A stretch of DNA of 64,000 nt from Pandoraea sp. Its GTDB lineage: Bacteria > Pseudomonadota > Gammaproteobacteria > Burkholderiales > Burkholderiaceae. Of the stretch, positions 43,030 through 51,971 are shown in pieces. How positions within the stretch are numbered: position 1 is the first letter of the stretch; each line of letters starts with the position of its first letter. The stretch spans positions 18,352 to 82,351 of the forward strand of contig NZ_SCSK01000044.1 in NCBI RefSeq assembly GCF_004297875.1. Direction: 5' to 3'. The notes under the pieces are model-generated. The model was not told the DNA's origin, did no database searches, and was given only the letters and a program-made list of their open reading frames with translations. The position numbers and the translations under genes are program-made.

Positions 43030-44744
43030 TGCCCAGCAACGCCATGGCCGACGCGGCCTGGCTCGATCCGCACGACGCCCTGGCGGCCGTCGAAGGCGCC
43101 CCGTACGGCATGTTCGTATGCGACGCGAGCGGCACGTTCGAACTGGTCAACGCCGCCTACGAGCAGCTCACCGGGTATTCCCGCGAGGCGCTCATCGGCC
43201 ATCGCACGTTCAAGTCGTTGCACGACCTGACCAATGCGATCCCCCAACCATCGCGAGCGGAGACCACCGCGGCCGGCAATATCGAATTCGACGGCGAATG
43301 CGTGTGCCTGCATCGTTCCCGCACCCGCGTGCCGGTGCATCTGGCGGTGTCGCGCATCGGCGCCACGGCGCATGGCACGCAGCGCTACGTCGGCATCGCG
43401 TTCGACCTGAAGCAGCACGCCCAATACCAGGCGCGGCTATGGTATGTGACGCATCATGACCATGTGACGCGGTTGCCGAACCAGACACTGCTCTCCGAGC
43501 GCCTGGAACTGGCGATCAGCCGTTGCACCCGACATGGCGACGGATTCACGCTGCTCATCATCGAACTCGACCAACTGCGCAAGGTCGGCAATGCCCTCGG
43601 GCAGCCGGCCGCCGAACTGGCGCTGCAAATCGCCGCCGAGCGCCTGCGCGGCGTGATCGGTCCCGACGACACGATCGCCTGCGTGGGCGGTACGCAGTTC
43701 GTCCTGGTCGCGCAAGCCACCGGCGCACAAACCAGTGCGCTGGTCGAGCTGATCCGCGCGCGCCTGGCCGAGTGGCCGGAATTCACCCAGATGCCGGTCT
43801 CGCTGGCCGCCAGCATCGGCGGCGTGAGCTTTCCCGAGCATGGCGCGACCGCGGGCCTGCTGATGCGGCGCGCCAATGTCGCGCTGGCCGAGGCCAAGCG
43901 CGCCGGCAGCGGTAATTCGCGTTTTTTTTGCCCGGCGATGGAGGCGGAGTCGACGCGCCAGCTGGAACTCGAGACCCTGCTGCGCGGCGCCATCGACAAC
44001 CGGCAACTGCATCTGGTGTATCAACCGCAAATCACGCTGGCCACCGGCGAGCTGGCCCTGGCCGAGACGCTGCTGCGCTGGCGCCATCCGACTCGTGGCG
44101 CGATCAGTCCTGCCGAATTCATTCCGGTGGCGGAAAAATCGGGTTTGATCGATCAGTTGGGCGAGTGGGTCATTCGCAATGCGTGCCGCGAGGCGAGCCA
44201 GCTGTTGCGCCGCGTGCGCAATATGCCGCGGATTTCCGTCAACGTCTCGCCGCAGCAACTGCAGCGCCAGGACGTGCTGGGTATCGTCACGCGCGCGCTG
44301 GAAGACAACGCGCTCGAGGCCCGATACCTCGAAGTGGAAATCACCGAAGGCGTGCTGCTCGAGCATACCGACACGGCGCTCGAGACGATTCAGGCGCTGC
44401 GCCGGCTCGGGGTCGAAATCGCGGTGGACGATTTCGGCACCGGCTATTCGAGCCTGGCCTACCTGACGCGCCTGCCGGTCGATCGACTGAAGATCGATCA
44501 GTCGTTCATTCGCCGGATGCTGAGCGATCCGCAGTGTCACGCGATCGTCGAGGCGGTCATCGCCATGGCCCACGCACTGAAGTTGCGCGTGACGGCCGAA
44601 GGCGTGGAGAGTGCGGCGCATGCCGCTCGACTGACCGAACTCGGTTGCGACGAAGCGCAAGGCTTCTGGTTTTCCCGACCGCTCGGCCAGCAGGGCCTGT
44701 ACAACGTTCTGCGCCCGTTCGATGGCGACACGTCCTCCCGATAA
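43026..44744 (+). CDS. PAS-GGDEF-EAL protein with degenerate GGDEF (probable c-di-GMP phosphodiesterase)
   Basis: A 572-residue signalling protein. PAS (about 18-130), GGDEF (about 137-300) and EAL (about 312-560) follow in order. The cyclase signature is GGTQF (221-225), so the GGDEF domain should not make c-di-GMP and may bind GTP or nothing. The EAL signature reads ETL (347-349), but the metal and catalytic residues Glu347, Asn406, Glu438/441, Asp468-Asp469, Lys489 and Glu525 are in place, so phosphodiesterase activity is plausible. The frame also opens 5' to a GTG at 42945, but that overlaps the ribosome binding site; the ATG at 43026 coupled to the leader ORF is preferred. Confidence 0.88.
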   Translation: MMPSNAMADAAWLDPHDALAAVEGAPYGMFVCDASGTFELVNAAYEQLTGYSREALIGHRTFKSLHDLTNAIPQPSRAETTAAGNIEFDGECVCLHRSRTRVPVHLAVSRIGATAHGTQRYVGIAFDLKQHAQYQARLWYVTHHDHVTRLPNQTLLSERLELAISRCTRHGDGFTLLIIELDQLRKVGNALGQPAAELALQIAAERLRGVIGPDDTIACVGGTQFVLVAQATGAQTSALVELIRARLAEWPEFTQMPVSLAASIGGVSFPEHGATAGLLMRRANVALAEAKRAGSGNSRFFCPAMEAESTRQLELETLLRGAIDNRQLHLVYQPQITLATGELALAETLLRWRHPTRGAISPAEFIPVAEKSGLIDQLGEWVIRNACREASQLLRRVRNMPRISVNVSPQQLQRQDVLGIVTRALEDNALEARYLEVEITEGVLLEHTDTALETIQALRRLGVEIAVDDFGTGYSSLAYLTRLPVDRLKIDQSFIRRMLSDPQCHAIVEAVIAMAHALKLRVTAEGVESAAHAARLTELGCDEAQGFWFSRPLGQQGLYNVLRPFDGDTSSR

Positions 44745-45139
44745 AGTCGTACCGCGGCCCACTCAGTGTTAACCCGTGGCCCGGCGCGCATTGTCGGGTC
44801 GCGACCCCCGCCCCAAGGCCCGGACTGGCGAGCCTTGCCAAGGGTCGCGCTCCCCAGGGTCGCACGACATCTGCGTGAAAACCCCTAAGATTTAATCCTG
44901 ACGGATTAATCGGATCCTGTCGTATATTGTTATCAGCGATGCGATAGGACTGCTTGACAGGCAGTGTCCCGTCAACTCGTAAAAATGTCGGTGTACTAGC
45001 GCATTCGAAAGAACGGCCACGCCGCCCCGGGGATCATTCCAAGACGATCGTAGGCCTCCAGGAGACACGCAACGCGGTCTCGTCGCGTAGGGTCACATTG
45101 CAAGCGCCGAGAGCGTTGACCATACAAGGAGAAATACAG
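44745..45139. other. Intergenic region upstream of the branched-chain-type ABC operon
   Basis: About 395 bp with no gene. It holds an 18-bp dyad at 44892-44909, a perfect TTGACA at 44954-44959 without a convincing -10 at the right spacing, and an AAGGAG ribosome binding site at 45126-45131 before the solute-binding protein gene. Confidence 0.6.
44892..44909. promoter_or_regulatory. Operator-like dyad TTAATCC-TGAC-GGATTAA
   Basis: Seven-base-pair perfect arms around 4 nt, upstream of the ABC importer operon. The size fits a dimeric regulator such as GntR or TetR type, but no regulator gene is adjacent. Confidence 0.4.
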
Positions 45140-46396
45140 ATGGGCGATCACACCTCTTCCGGGAACCAAAAACGCAGAACCGTCCTGAAGGCCGCCGCAG
45201 CCGCGGGTGCCTTGCAAGTCGCGGCACCTTTCATCATCAAGGCTCGCGGCGAAGTGCCGGTGCGCTTCGGGCTGGATAACCCGCTGACCGGCACATACGC
45301 CGAACTCGGTAAAAACGAACGAGTCGGCTGTGAACTCGCGATCGAGCAAATCAACGCCAAGGGGGGCGTACTGGGGCGGCCGGCGGAGCTGCTGGTCGAG
45401 GACTCGACCAGTGCCGACACCGGCACGGCCGTGCAGAAGGCTCGCAAGCTAATCAGCCGCGACAAGGTGAATTTCCTGCTCGGCAACGTCAATTCGGCAA
45501 TGGCCCTGGCCATGGGGCAAGTGGCCAACGAACTCAAAACGCTGCTGATCGTTACCGGCGGACACACCGATGCCGTCACCGGCACCGACTGTCACTGGAA
45601 CGTGTTCCGGGTCTGCAACACGACCCGCATGGAAACCAATTCGGTTTCGAAACTGCTGTTCGAAAAGTACGGCAAGAAGTGGTTCTTCATCACGCCCGAC
45701 TACGCGTTCGGACACACGCTGCAGCAAGGCTTCGAGGCCAGCCTCAAGCAGTTCGGCGGCACCGAGGTGGGCGTCGCTCTGACCCCGCTGGGCACCAGTG
45801 ACTATTCCTCGTACCTGATCAAGGCCGAGGCGGCCAAACCCGACGTCATCATCTTTTTGACGGCCGGCGACGACGCGGTGAATTCGCTCAAGCAGGCGGT
45901 GCAATTCGGCCTGAACAAGCGCTTCCACATTGCCGGCGCCCAACAGGAACTGGAGGTGCTCGAAGGCTTGCCGCCCGAGGCGCGCATCGGTACCTGGGTA
46001 TTCGAATGGTATTGGCGCCAGAAAAACGTGCCTCACATCGACGACTTCGTCGCGGCCATCAAAAAGAAGGCCGGCCGCGTGCCCACCGCCCGGCACTGGT
46101 TCGGCTATGTCGCGACCTGGACCGCGGCGCTGGTGGCCAACCAGGAAAAGTCGCTCGACGCCGTCAAGCTCGCCAAGGCACTCGAAGGCTTCAAACTGCC
46201 GCCCGAAATAGCCCTGATGCCGGATACGCCGTTCTACCGGGCCGGCGATCATCAACTGATGCCCAACCTCTACGTCGGCCATGCCGTGTCGCAGGGGCCG
46301 GTGCCGGAAGACCTGTTCCACGTCGATACCGTCGTCAAGGGTGTCGACGTCGCACTGCCGGTGGCCGAAACGGGCTGCAAGATGAAGTGGTCGTAA
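45140..46396 (+). CDS. Branched-chain-type ABC transporter substrate-binding protein
   Basis: A 418-residue periplasmic binding protein of the Leu/Ile/Val class. The N-terminus has a twin-arginine-like leader (KRRTVLKAAAAAGALQVAAP), followed by the Periplas_BP_6 fold starting VRFGLDNPLTGTYAELGKNE. NVNSAMALAMGQVANELKTL and TPDYAFGHTLQQGFEASLKQ are typical. Ligands of such HAAT proteins include amino acids, amides and aromatic acids; specificity is not readable. The ATG at 45140 has a perfect AAGGAG upstream. It heads the operon for two permeases and two ATPases. Confidence 0.93.
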   Translation: MGDHTSSGNQKRRTVLKAAAAAGALQVAAPFIIKARGEVPVRFGLDNPLTGTYAELGKNERVGCELAIEQINAKGGVLGRPAELLVEDSTSADTGTAVQKARKLISRDKVNFLLGNVNSAMALAMGQVANELKTLLIVTGGHTDAVTGTDCHWNVFRVCNTTRMETNSVSKLLFEKYGKKWFFITPDYAFGHTLQQGFEASLKQFGGTEVGVALTPLGTSDYSSYLIKAEAAKPDVIIFLTAGDDAVNSLKQAVQFGLNKRFHIAGAQQELEVLEGLPPEARIGTWVFEWYWRQKNVPHIDDFVAAIKKKAGRVPTARHWFGYVATWTAALVANQEKSLDAVKLAKALEGFKLPPEIALMPDTPFYRAGDHQLMPNLYVGHAVSQGPVPEDLFHVDTVVKGVDVALPVAETGCKMKWS

Positions 46397-46565
46397 GTGG
46401 GCTGTTGCCGGCCGCCGCGGCGGCCGGTTGATTCCATAAAATCAATAATCCGGCCAAGCCATTCATTTACGACATCGATACGCCACAAGACGCAATCGCC
46501 GAACCACAATCGGGGCCCGGGCGCCATGAACGCGCGGGCCGCCACCGGAATATATCGACGGTAGC

Positions 46566-47435
46566 ATGACACAGCTCATTCTTTTCAATGTCTTCAACGG
46601 GGTGATCATCGGCGCGTTCTATGCGCTCATGGCACTGGGTCTTTCTCTCATCCTCAACCTCAGCGGCGTCATCAATTTCGCGCACGGCGGCTTTCTGGCG
46701 GTGGGCGCGTACCTGGCCTACACGATGATGCCCTACACGGGCTTCTGGCTCGCCCTGGTGATAGCGCCGTTGCTGACCGCCCTGCTGGGCCTGGCGGTCG
46801 AGCGCGTGCTGATTCGCCCGCTATATGGGCGCGATCCGCTGTACAGCCTGTTGCTCACCTTCGGGCTGGCGTTCATGCTGCAGGACGGCACGCGCTACAC
46901 CTGGGGCCCGCAAACGCTGCCGTTCCAGGTCCCGCCGTCGCTCACCACGCCGTTGAGCGATACCTTCTTCTTCCTGACCGGCTATCGCCTGCTGATGATG
47001 GCGCTGGCGGTGGTGGCCGTGGCCGGCCTGTTCCTGATCCTGAACCGCACCCGCCTGGGCATGCGCATTCGCGCCGGTACCGCCGACCTCGATACGGTCT
47101 CGGTGCTGGGCGTGAATGTGCGCGTGCTGCGCAACCTGAATTTCGGACTCGGCATTTATCTGGCGGGGCTCGCGGGCATTCTGGCGGCGGGCCAGCTCGG
47201 ACTGCAGCCAACCATCGGCGACTCGCTGATCATGCCCAGCTTCGTGGCCATCATCGTCGGCGGCCTGGGCAGCCTGCCCGGCACGCTGCTGGGCGGCATC
47301 CTGATCGGGGTGGCGTCGAGCGTGACCTCGGTGTTCTTCCCCTCGGCCACCGAGGCGGTGATGTACGTGATGATGGCGCTGGTGCTGCTGATCCGGCCGC
47401 GCGGCCTGTTGGGTGAAGAAGGGAGAGTGCAGTGA
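46566..47435 (+). CDS. Branched-chain-type ABC permease (LivH-like)
   Basis: A 289-residue LivH-family permease with about eight hydrophobic segments. GVIIGAFYALMALGLSLILN and SGVINFAHGGFLAVGAYLAY are diagnostic, and PSFVAIIVGGLGSLPGTLLGG is the EAA-like loop. The stop overlaps the next permease start (GTGA at 47432-47435). Confidence 0.95.
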   Translation: MTQLILFNVFNGVIIGAFYALMALGLSLILNLSGVINFAHGGFLAVGAYLAYTMMPYTGFWLALVIAPLLTALLGLAVERVLIRPLYGRDPLYSLLLTFGLAFMLQDGTRYTWGPQTLPFQVPPSLTTPLSDTFFFLTGYRLLMMALAVVAVAGLFLILNRTRLGMRIRAGTADLDTVSVLGVNVRVLRNLNFGLGIYLAGLAGILAAGQLGLQPTIGDSLIMPSFVAIIVGGLGSLPGTLLGGILIGVASSVTSVFFPSATEAVMYVMMALVLLIRPRGLLGEEGRVQ

Positions 47436-48382
47436 GCGAACAATACAAACGCGGCGGGCACCTTCTGGTGTGGGTGGCCCTGCTGACCATGCCGTTCTGG
47501 ATCAACCTGATCGGCGGCTACACCGCGCTGGGCAGCCGTATCGTCGTGATGGGGTTGGCGGCGATGTCGCTGAATTTCCTGCTCGGCTATACCGGCGTGC
47601 TCTCGTTCGGCCATGCGGCATACTTCGGATTGGGCGCGTACGGGGTGGGCATGACCATCAAATACCTGGTGCCGAGCACCCCGCTGGGCATCGTCATCGG
47701 GATCGTCGTGGGCACCCTCGCCGCAGCCGTCATCGGGGCGCTGATCGTACGCCTGCGCGGGGTCTATTTCGCCATGGCGACGATCGCCTTCGGCCAGGTG
47801 TTCTACTTCATCGCGTTTCGCTGGAACTCGCTCACCGGCGGCGACGACGGCCTGTCGGGGTGGCACAGAATCCCGATCAATCTGGGTTTTCGCACGCTCG
47901 ACATCGCAAGCAGCGAGACGACCTTCTATTACTTCGCGCTGGCCTGCTTCGCGGTGGCCGTGCTAATCATGGGCGCGCTGCTGCGCTCGCCGTTCGGCCG
48001 CACGCTGCTGGCGATTCGGGAAAACGAAAGACGGGCGCGCTTTCTTGGCATCCCGATCGAATTTCACATCTGGCTGTCTTTCGTGATTTCCTGCGTGTTC
48101 GTCAGCCTCGCCGGCACGCTCTATGCGCTGCTCAACAACTTCTCCGACCCGCACGGCCTGCACTGGAGCCAGTCGGGCGACTTCGTCATCATGGCGGTGC
48201 TCGGCGGCATGCGATCGTTCTGGGGTCCGCTGATCGGCGCGGCGATCTTCGTGTTCGTGCAGGACTTCATCTCGAGCCGCACCGAGAACTGGATGTCGTT
48301 CATCGGCCTGTTCTTTATCCTGATCGTGCTGTTCTTCCCGCGTGGCGTGCTGGGCATCATCCGCAGAAAGGCGAACTCATGA
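47432..48382 (+). CDS. Branched-chain-type ABC permease (LivM-like)
   Basis: A 316-residue LivM-family permease. LNFLLGYTGVLSFGHAAYFG and FAMATIAFGQVFYFIAFRWN are family motifs, and GDFVIMAVLGGMRSFWGPLIG is the coupling-helix region. It starts with a GTG overlapping the LivH-like stop and ends overlapping the ATPase start (ATGA at 48379-48382), so the operon is tightly coupled. Confidence 0.95.
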   Translation: MSEQYKRGGHLLVWVALLTMPFWINLIGGYTALGSRIVVMGLAAMSLNFLLGYTGVLSFGHAAYFGLGAYGVGMTIKYLVPSTPLGIVIGIVVGTLAAAVIGALIVRLRGVYFAMATIAFGQVFYFIAFRWNSLTGGDDGLSGWHRIPINLGFRTLDIASSETTFYYFALACFAVAVLIMGALLRSPFGRTLLAIRENERRARFLGIPIEFHIWLSFVISCVFVSLAGTLYALLNNFSDPHGLHWSQSGDFVIMAVLGGMRSFWGPLIGAAIFVFVQDFISSRTENWMSFIGLFFILIVLFFPRGVLGIIRRKANS

Positions 48383-49128
48383 GCTTACTGGTCGTCGAGA
48401 ACGTCTCTCGCTATTTCGGCAGCCTGCGGGCGGTCAATGAAGTTTCGCTGACGGTCGAGCCGGGCGAGCTGCGCGCGGTAATCGGCCCCAACGGCGCGGG
48501 CAAAACCACCTTCTTCAATCTGATCAGCGGTTTTTTTCCCCCGTCGTCGGGGCGCATCCTGTTCGACGGGCAAGACATCACTTCGATGGGCTCGCATCAG
48601 CGCGTCACCCTCGGCATGGCGCGCACGTTCCAGATCACGGAAATCTTTCCGGAGCTCACGGTACGCGATAACGTGCGCATTCCGGTCGAGGTCGAGGCCG
48701 GCTACCGGCTCAGCCCGTGGCAGTCGCGCGCGGCCCGGGCCCGCGTGCGCGAGCGTGTCGACGAATTGCTCGAAATGGGCGGTCTGACGGCCAAGGCGAA
48801 TCATGTGGCGGGCGAATTGCCGCTGGGCGACCAGCGCTCGACCGAGATCGTCATGTCGCTGGCGCTCAAGCCGCGCCTGCTGCTGCTCGACGAGCCGACG
48901 GCCGGCATGGGCGACCAGGAAACCTATGACGTCACCCAGCTGATTCGCGACCTGAACCGGCGCCAGGGTCTGTCGATGGTGCTCATCGAGCACGATATGC
49001 GAGTGATCTTTCAGCTGGCCAAGCGCATCATGGTGCTGGCCGAGGGACAAGTGCTGGCCGAGGGCACGCCCGCCGACATCGCCGCCAACGAGGAAGTGCA
49101 AGCGGCCTATCTGGGGAAAGCGAAATGA
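48379..49128 (+). CDS. Branched-chain-type ABC ATPase (LivG-like)
   Basis: A 249-residue ATPase. Walker A is GPNGAGKTT, the signature region reads LPLGDQRSTEI (the LivG variant of LSGGQ), Walker B is LLLLDEPTAGMG and the switch His is in LIEHDM. The C-terminal LAEGTPADIAANEEVQAAYLG is the LivG tail. The start was set at the ATG overlapping the permease stop; the longer open frame upstream only reads through livM. Confidence 0.95.
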   Translation: MSLLVVENVSRYFGSLRAVNEVSLTVEPGELRAVIGPNGAGKTTFFNLISGFFPPSSGRILFDGQDITSMGSHQRVTLGMARTFQITEIFPELTVRDNVRIPVEVEAGYRLSPWQSRAARARVRERVDELLEMGGLTAKANHVAGELPLGDQRSTEIVMSLALKPRLLLLDEPTAGMGDQETYDVTQLIRDLNRRQGLSMVLIEHDMRVIFQLAKRIMVLAEGQVLAEGTPADIAANEEVQAAYLGKAK

Positions 49129-49847
49129 ATGTCCTGGAAGCCGAAGGCCTGCACACCTATTACGGCAAGAGCCACATCCTGCATGGCGTGTCCTTCCAGG
49201 TTGCCGAGGGCGAGATCGTCACGCTGCTGGGCCGCAATGGCGCCGGCAAGACCACCACGCTGCGCAGCCTGGTAGGCCTGACGCGCGCGCGCGAGGGCAC
49301 GGTCAACATCCTGGGCACCAACACCACCGCACTGCCGCCGTTCCGGATTGCCGCGCTCGGCGTGGGCTACGTGCCGGAGGGGCGGCGCGTGTTCGGCAAT
49401 CTGACCGTCGAAGAGAACCTGATGGTGCCGCTCGAGCGCCCCGGGCCGTGGAATATCGAACGCATCTATGGCCTGTTTCCGCGGCTCAAGGAACGGCGCA
49501 TGAACAAAGGCCGGCAGCTCTCGGGCGGCGAGCAGGAAATGCTCGCCATCTCGCGCGCGCTGATGCTCAACCCCAAGATCCTGCTGCTCGACGAGCCCTC
49601 GCAAGGACTCGCGCCGCTGATCGTCCAGGAAGTGTTCGACGTCATCGTCGCGGTGCGTCGCGAAGGCATGTCGGTCCTGCTGGTCGAACAGAATGTGCGC
49701 GCCGCCGTGGAAATCGCCGACACCGCCTGTGTGCTCGACGACGGTCGTGTGGTGTACCAGGGCTCGGCCAAGGAGTTCGGCAGCGACGAGGCCCGCGTGC
49801 GTTCGCTCGCGGGCGCCAGCGTGGAGAACTGGGAGACCGAGCAATAG
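49125..49847 (+). CDS. Branched-chain-type ABC ATPase (LivF-like)
   Basis: A 240-residue ATPase. LHTYYGKSHILHGVSFQVAEGE is LivF-like, Walker A is GRNGAGKTT, the signature LSGGEQEMLAIARA-type block appears as LSGGEQEMLAISRALM, and Walker B is ILLLDEPSQGLAP. It overlaps the LivG-like gene by 4 nt and is the last gene of the importer operon; chrA follows after 85 nt. Confidence 0.95.
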   Translation: MNVLEAEGLHTYYGKSHILHGVSFQVAEGEIVTLLGRNGAGKTTTLRSLVGLTRAREGTVNILGTNTTALPPFRIAALGVGYVPEGRRVFGNLTVEENLMVPLERPGPWNIERIYGLFPRLKERRMNKGRQLSGGEQEMLAISRALMLNPKILLLDEPSQGLAPLIVQEVFDVIVAVRREGMSVLLVEQNVRAAVEIADTACVLDDGRVVYQGSAKEFGSDEARVRSLAGASVENWETEQ

Positions 49848-49932
49848 GCGGCGCAACGGGCTGCCGCATCACGCGCCGGCAGGGCCGGCTTCGGCTATCA
49901 TTTGCGCGACCTCCTCCTCCCGGGCGCCGCCG

Positions 49933-51147
49933 ATGCCGACCATCGAGACAGACCACGACACCACGCCGGAATCGACCTGGACGATCTTCCTGATATTCCT
50001 GCGCCTGGGGCTCACGTCGTTCGGCGGGCCGGTCGCCCACCTGGGTTATTTCCGTAATGAATTCGTTACCCGCCGCCGCTGGCTCGGCGAGCGCAGCTAC
50101 GCCGATCTGGTAGCGCTGTGCCAGTTCCTGCCGGGGCCGGCGAGCAGTCAGGTCGGCATGGCACTGGGGCTGTCGCGTGGCGGGTTTCGGGGCGCCCTGG
50201 CGGCATGGACCGGCTTCACGCTGCCGTCGGCCATTCTCCTGTGCCTGTTTGCGCTGGGCATGTCGACCTGGGGCAGCGCCGTTCCCGCCAGCGTTCTGCA
50301 TGGCTTGAAAATCGTCGCCGTCGCGGTGGTCGCACAAGCGGTATGGGGCATGGCGCGCAACCTGTGCACTGGCACGGCGCGCGTCACCATGGCGGCGATT
50401 GCCGCCTGCGTCGTGCTGTCGTGGCCCACCGCCTGGGCCCAGGTGGCCGTGATCGCGGTCGCTGCGGCAGTAGGCATGCGGCTCTTCAAGCCCTCCGAGG
50501 CGCCCGCGCACGACCCTCTGCCGATCGCCGTGGCGCGGCGCACCGGGTTCGCGCTGCTTACCGTGTTCTTCGTCTTGCTGATCGGCTTGCCGGTTGCCCT
50601 GGCGCTGTGGCCCAGCCAGCCGCTGGCGCTGTTCAACGCTTTCTACCGTGCCGGCGCACTCGTATTCGGCGGCGGCCACGTCGTACTGCCGCTGCTGCAG
50701 ACCGCCGTCGTACCCACCGGCTGGGTGTCCAACGAGACATTTCTCGCCGGCTACGGCGCCGCGCAGGCCGTGCCCGGCCCGCTGTTCACCTTCTCGGCTT
50801 TCCTGGGCGCATCGATGCATGCGGCGCCCAACGACTGGGCCGGCGCCGCATTATGCCTGGTCGCCATCTTCGCGCCGTCGTTTCTGCTGGTGGCCGGCGC
50901 CCTGCCGTTCTGGGAGCGGTTGCGGCACAGCCTGCACACCCAGGCAGCGTTCGCCGGCGTGAACGCCGCGGTGGTCGGCCTGTTGCTGGCGGCGCTTTAC
51001 CACCCGGTGTGGACCAGCGCAATCCACGGCCCGATGGATTTCGCGCTGGCGCTCGTCGCGCTCGTCGCGTTGATGTTCTGGCGCTTGCCGCCGTGGCTGG
51101 TGGTGCTCGGATGCGCCATCGCCAGCGGCCTGTTTGGCGGCATCTAG
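49933..51147 (+). CDS. chrA: Chromate transporter ChrA (long, two-domain form)
   Basis: A 404-residue CHR-family transporter with two homologous halves and about ten hydrophobic segments. The N-half motif is LRLGLTSFGGPVAHLGYFRNE with LCQFLPGPASSQVG; the C-half repeats it as FNAFYRAGALVFGGGHVVLP and GYGAAQAVPGPLFTF. This long-chain form exports chromate by proton antiport. The ATG at 49933 was chosen; the open frame further 5' overlaps livF in another frame. No chrB regulator is adjacent. Confidence 0.94.
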   Translation: MPTIETDHDTTPESTWTIFLIFLRLGLTSFGGPVAHLGYFRNEFVTRRRWLGERSYADLVALCQFLPGPASSQVGMALGLSRGGFRGALAAWTGFTLPSAILLCLFALGMSTWGSAVPASVLHGLKIVAVAVVAQAVWGMARNLCTGTARVTMAAIAACVVLSWPTAWAQVAVIAVAAAVGMRLFKPSEAPAHDPLPIAVARRTGFALLTVFFVLLIGLPVALALWPSQPLALFNAFYRAGALVFGGGHVVLPLLQTAVVPTGWVSNETFLAGYGAAQAVPGPLFTFSAFLGASMHAAPNDWAGAALCLVAIFAPSFLLVAGALPFWERLRHSLHTQAAFAGVNAAVVGLLLAALYHPVWTSAIHGPMDFALALVALVALMFWRLPPWLVVLGCAIASGLFGGI

Positions 51148-51304
51148 CATCGCCCGGTGAAATTGTTACTTTTTGTTAAATACCGATCGCCGCCATACTG
51201 CAAGTCATGTTTTCCGGTTAGTCTTTTTGTCGTACGCAGTACCCGGTTTTAGGGTGAACACGCCGTAACCGCATCATTGGGACAACGAGAAAAGGAGAAT
51301 TGCC

Positions 51305-51556
51305 ATGGAACACGGTTTCATTGCGTGGTTGATCATCGGCGCCATCGCCGGGTGGCTGGCCGGTATTCTGGTCAAGGGTGGCGGCTTCGGCCTGATCGTC
51401 GACATCATCGTCGGGATCGTCGGCGCCTTCATCGGCGGATGGCTCGCCAGCCTGCTCGGCATCAGCCTGGGCAGCGGGTTCATCGGCTCGATCATCATCG
51501 CGGTGATCGGCGCGGTCATCCTGCTGTTCGTCATTCGCCTCATCAAGCGGGCCTGA
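51305..51556 (+). CDS. GlsB/YeaQ/YmgE family small membrane protein
   Basis: An 83-residue Gly/Ile-rich protein of three hydrophobic helices, formerly called transglycosylase-associated protein. IAWLIIGAIAGWLAGILVKG and IVDIIVGIVGAFIGGWLA are the family repeats. Expression is often stress-linked in relatives. An AAGGAG precedes the ATG by 8 nt and a good terminator follows, so it is monocistronic. Confidence 0.92.
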   Translation: MEHGFIAWLIIGAIAGWLAGILVKGGGFGLIVDIIVGIVGAFIGGWLASLLGISLGSGFIGSIIIAVIGAVILLFVIRLIKRA

Positions 51557-51575
51557 AAATATACGCCCGATGTGC

Positions 51576-51606
51576 AAACCGGCACCCGTGGTGCCGGTTT
51601 TCTTTT
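51576..51606 (+). terminator. Terminator of the GlsB-like gene
   Basis: An 11-bp stem (AAACCGGCACC 51576-51586 with GGTGCCGGTTT 51590-51600), loop CGT, then TCTTTT. It lies 20 nt after the stop codon. Confidence 0.88.
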
Positions 51607-51642
51607 ATTCGGACATCGACAAGGCAATTCCCGGGTTATCGA

Positions 51643-51945
51643 TCAATCGGGATGGGGCCCTTCCGCCTTGTTTTCCAGCACCTGGCCGGTCTGCGCATCG
51701 ACGCCAACCTCATAGGTTTTGGCGCCCGCCCTGATATCGAACGAGTAACGCAAGCCACTGCCGCCGGACTCCTTCTCCAACTCCTCGTCGGTTACCTTGC
51801 CTGGGCGCGCTTGCAGCGCGGTAGCGCGGGCATTGTCGAGGCTGACTTTGGCCTCATTTGCATACTGCTGCCCGGAGTATGCGTGGGCAGAAACCGCCAA
51901 CGCCGACAAACTCGCCATCGCCAGCACGTATACCGTCTTTCTCAT
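51643..51945 (-). CDS. Exported PepSY-domain protein (start displaced by IS insertion)
   Basis: A 100-residue periplasmic protein. The signal peptide (about 1-20, ending SAHA) precedes a single PepSY-like domain with ARATALQARPGKVTDEELEK and YEVGVDAQTGQVLENKAEG. Such small PepSY proteins are thought to bind or inhibit proteases or sense metals; the role is unproven. A start at 51951 is also open. The coding region is intact, but the inverted repeat of an IS110-family element ends 12 nt upstream of the ATG at 51945 and no Shine-Dalgarno remains, so translation is probably reduced. Confidence 0.8.
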   Translation of the reverse strand: MRKTVYVLAMASLSALAVSAHAYSGQQYANEAKVSLDNARATALQARPGKVTDEELEKESGGSGLRYSFDIRAGAKTYEVGVDAQTGQVLENKAEGPHPD

Positions 51946-51957
51946 ATCCATTGCTTA

Positions 51958-51971
51958 TATGAACGCCGCCC
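51958..51971 (-). repeat. Inverted repeat, transposase-distal (right) end of the IS
   Basis: 14 bp, a perfect inverted match to 53374-53387. It is 12 nt from the chosen PepSY start codon. Confidence 0.85.

Noticed and set aside
47413..49128. A 571-codon reading of the LivG-like gene extended back through livM
   Set aside because: The first 322 codons are livM in the wrong frame; the ATGA overlap at 48379 fixes the real start.
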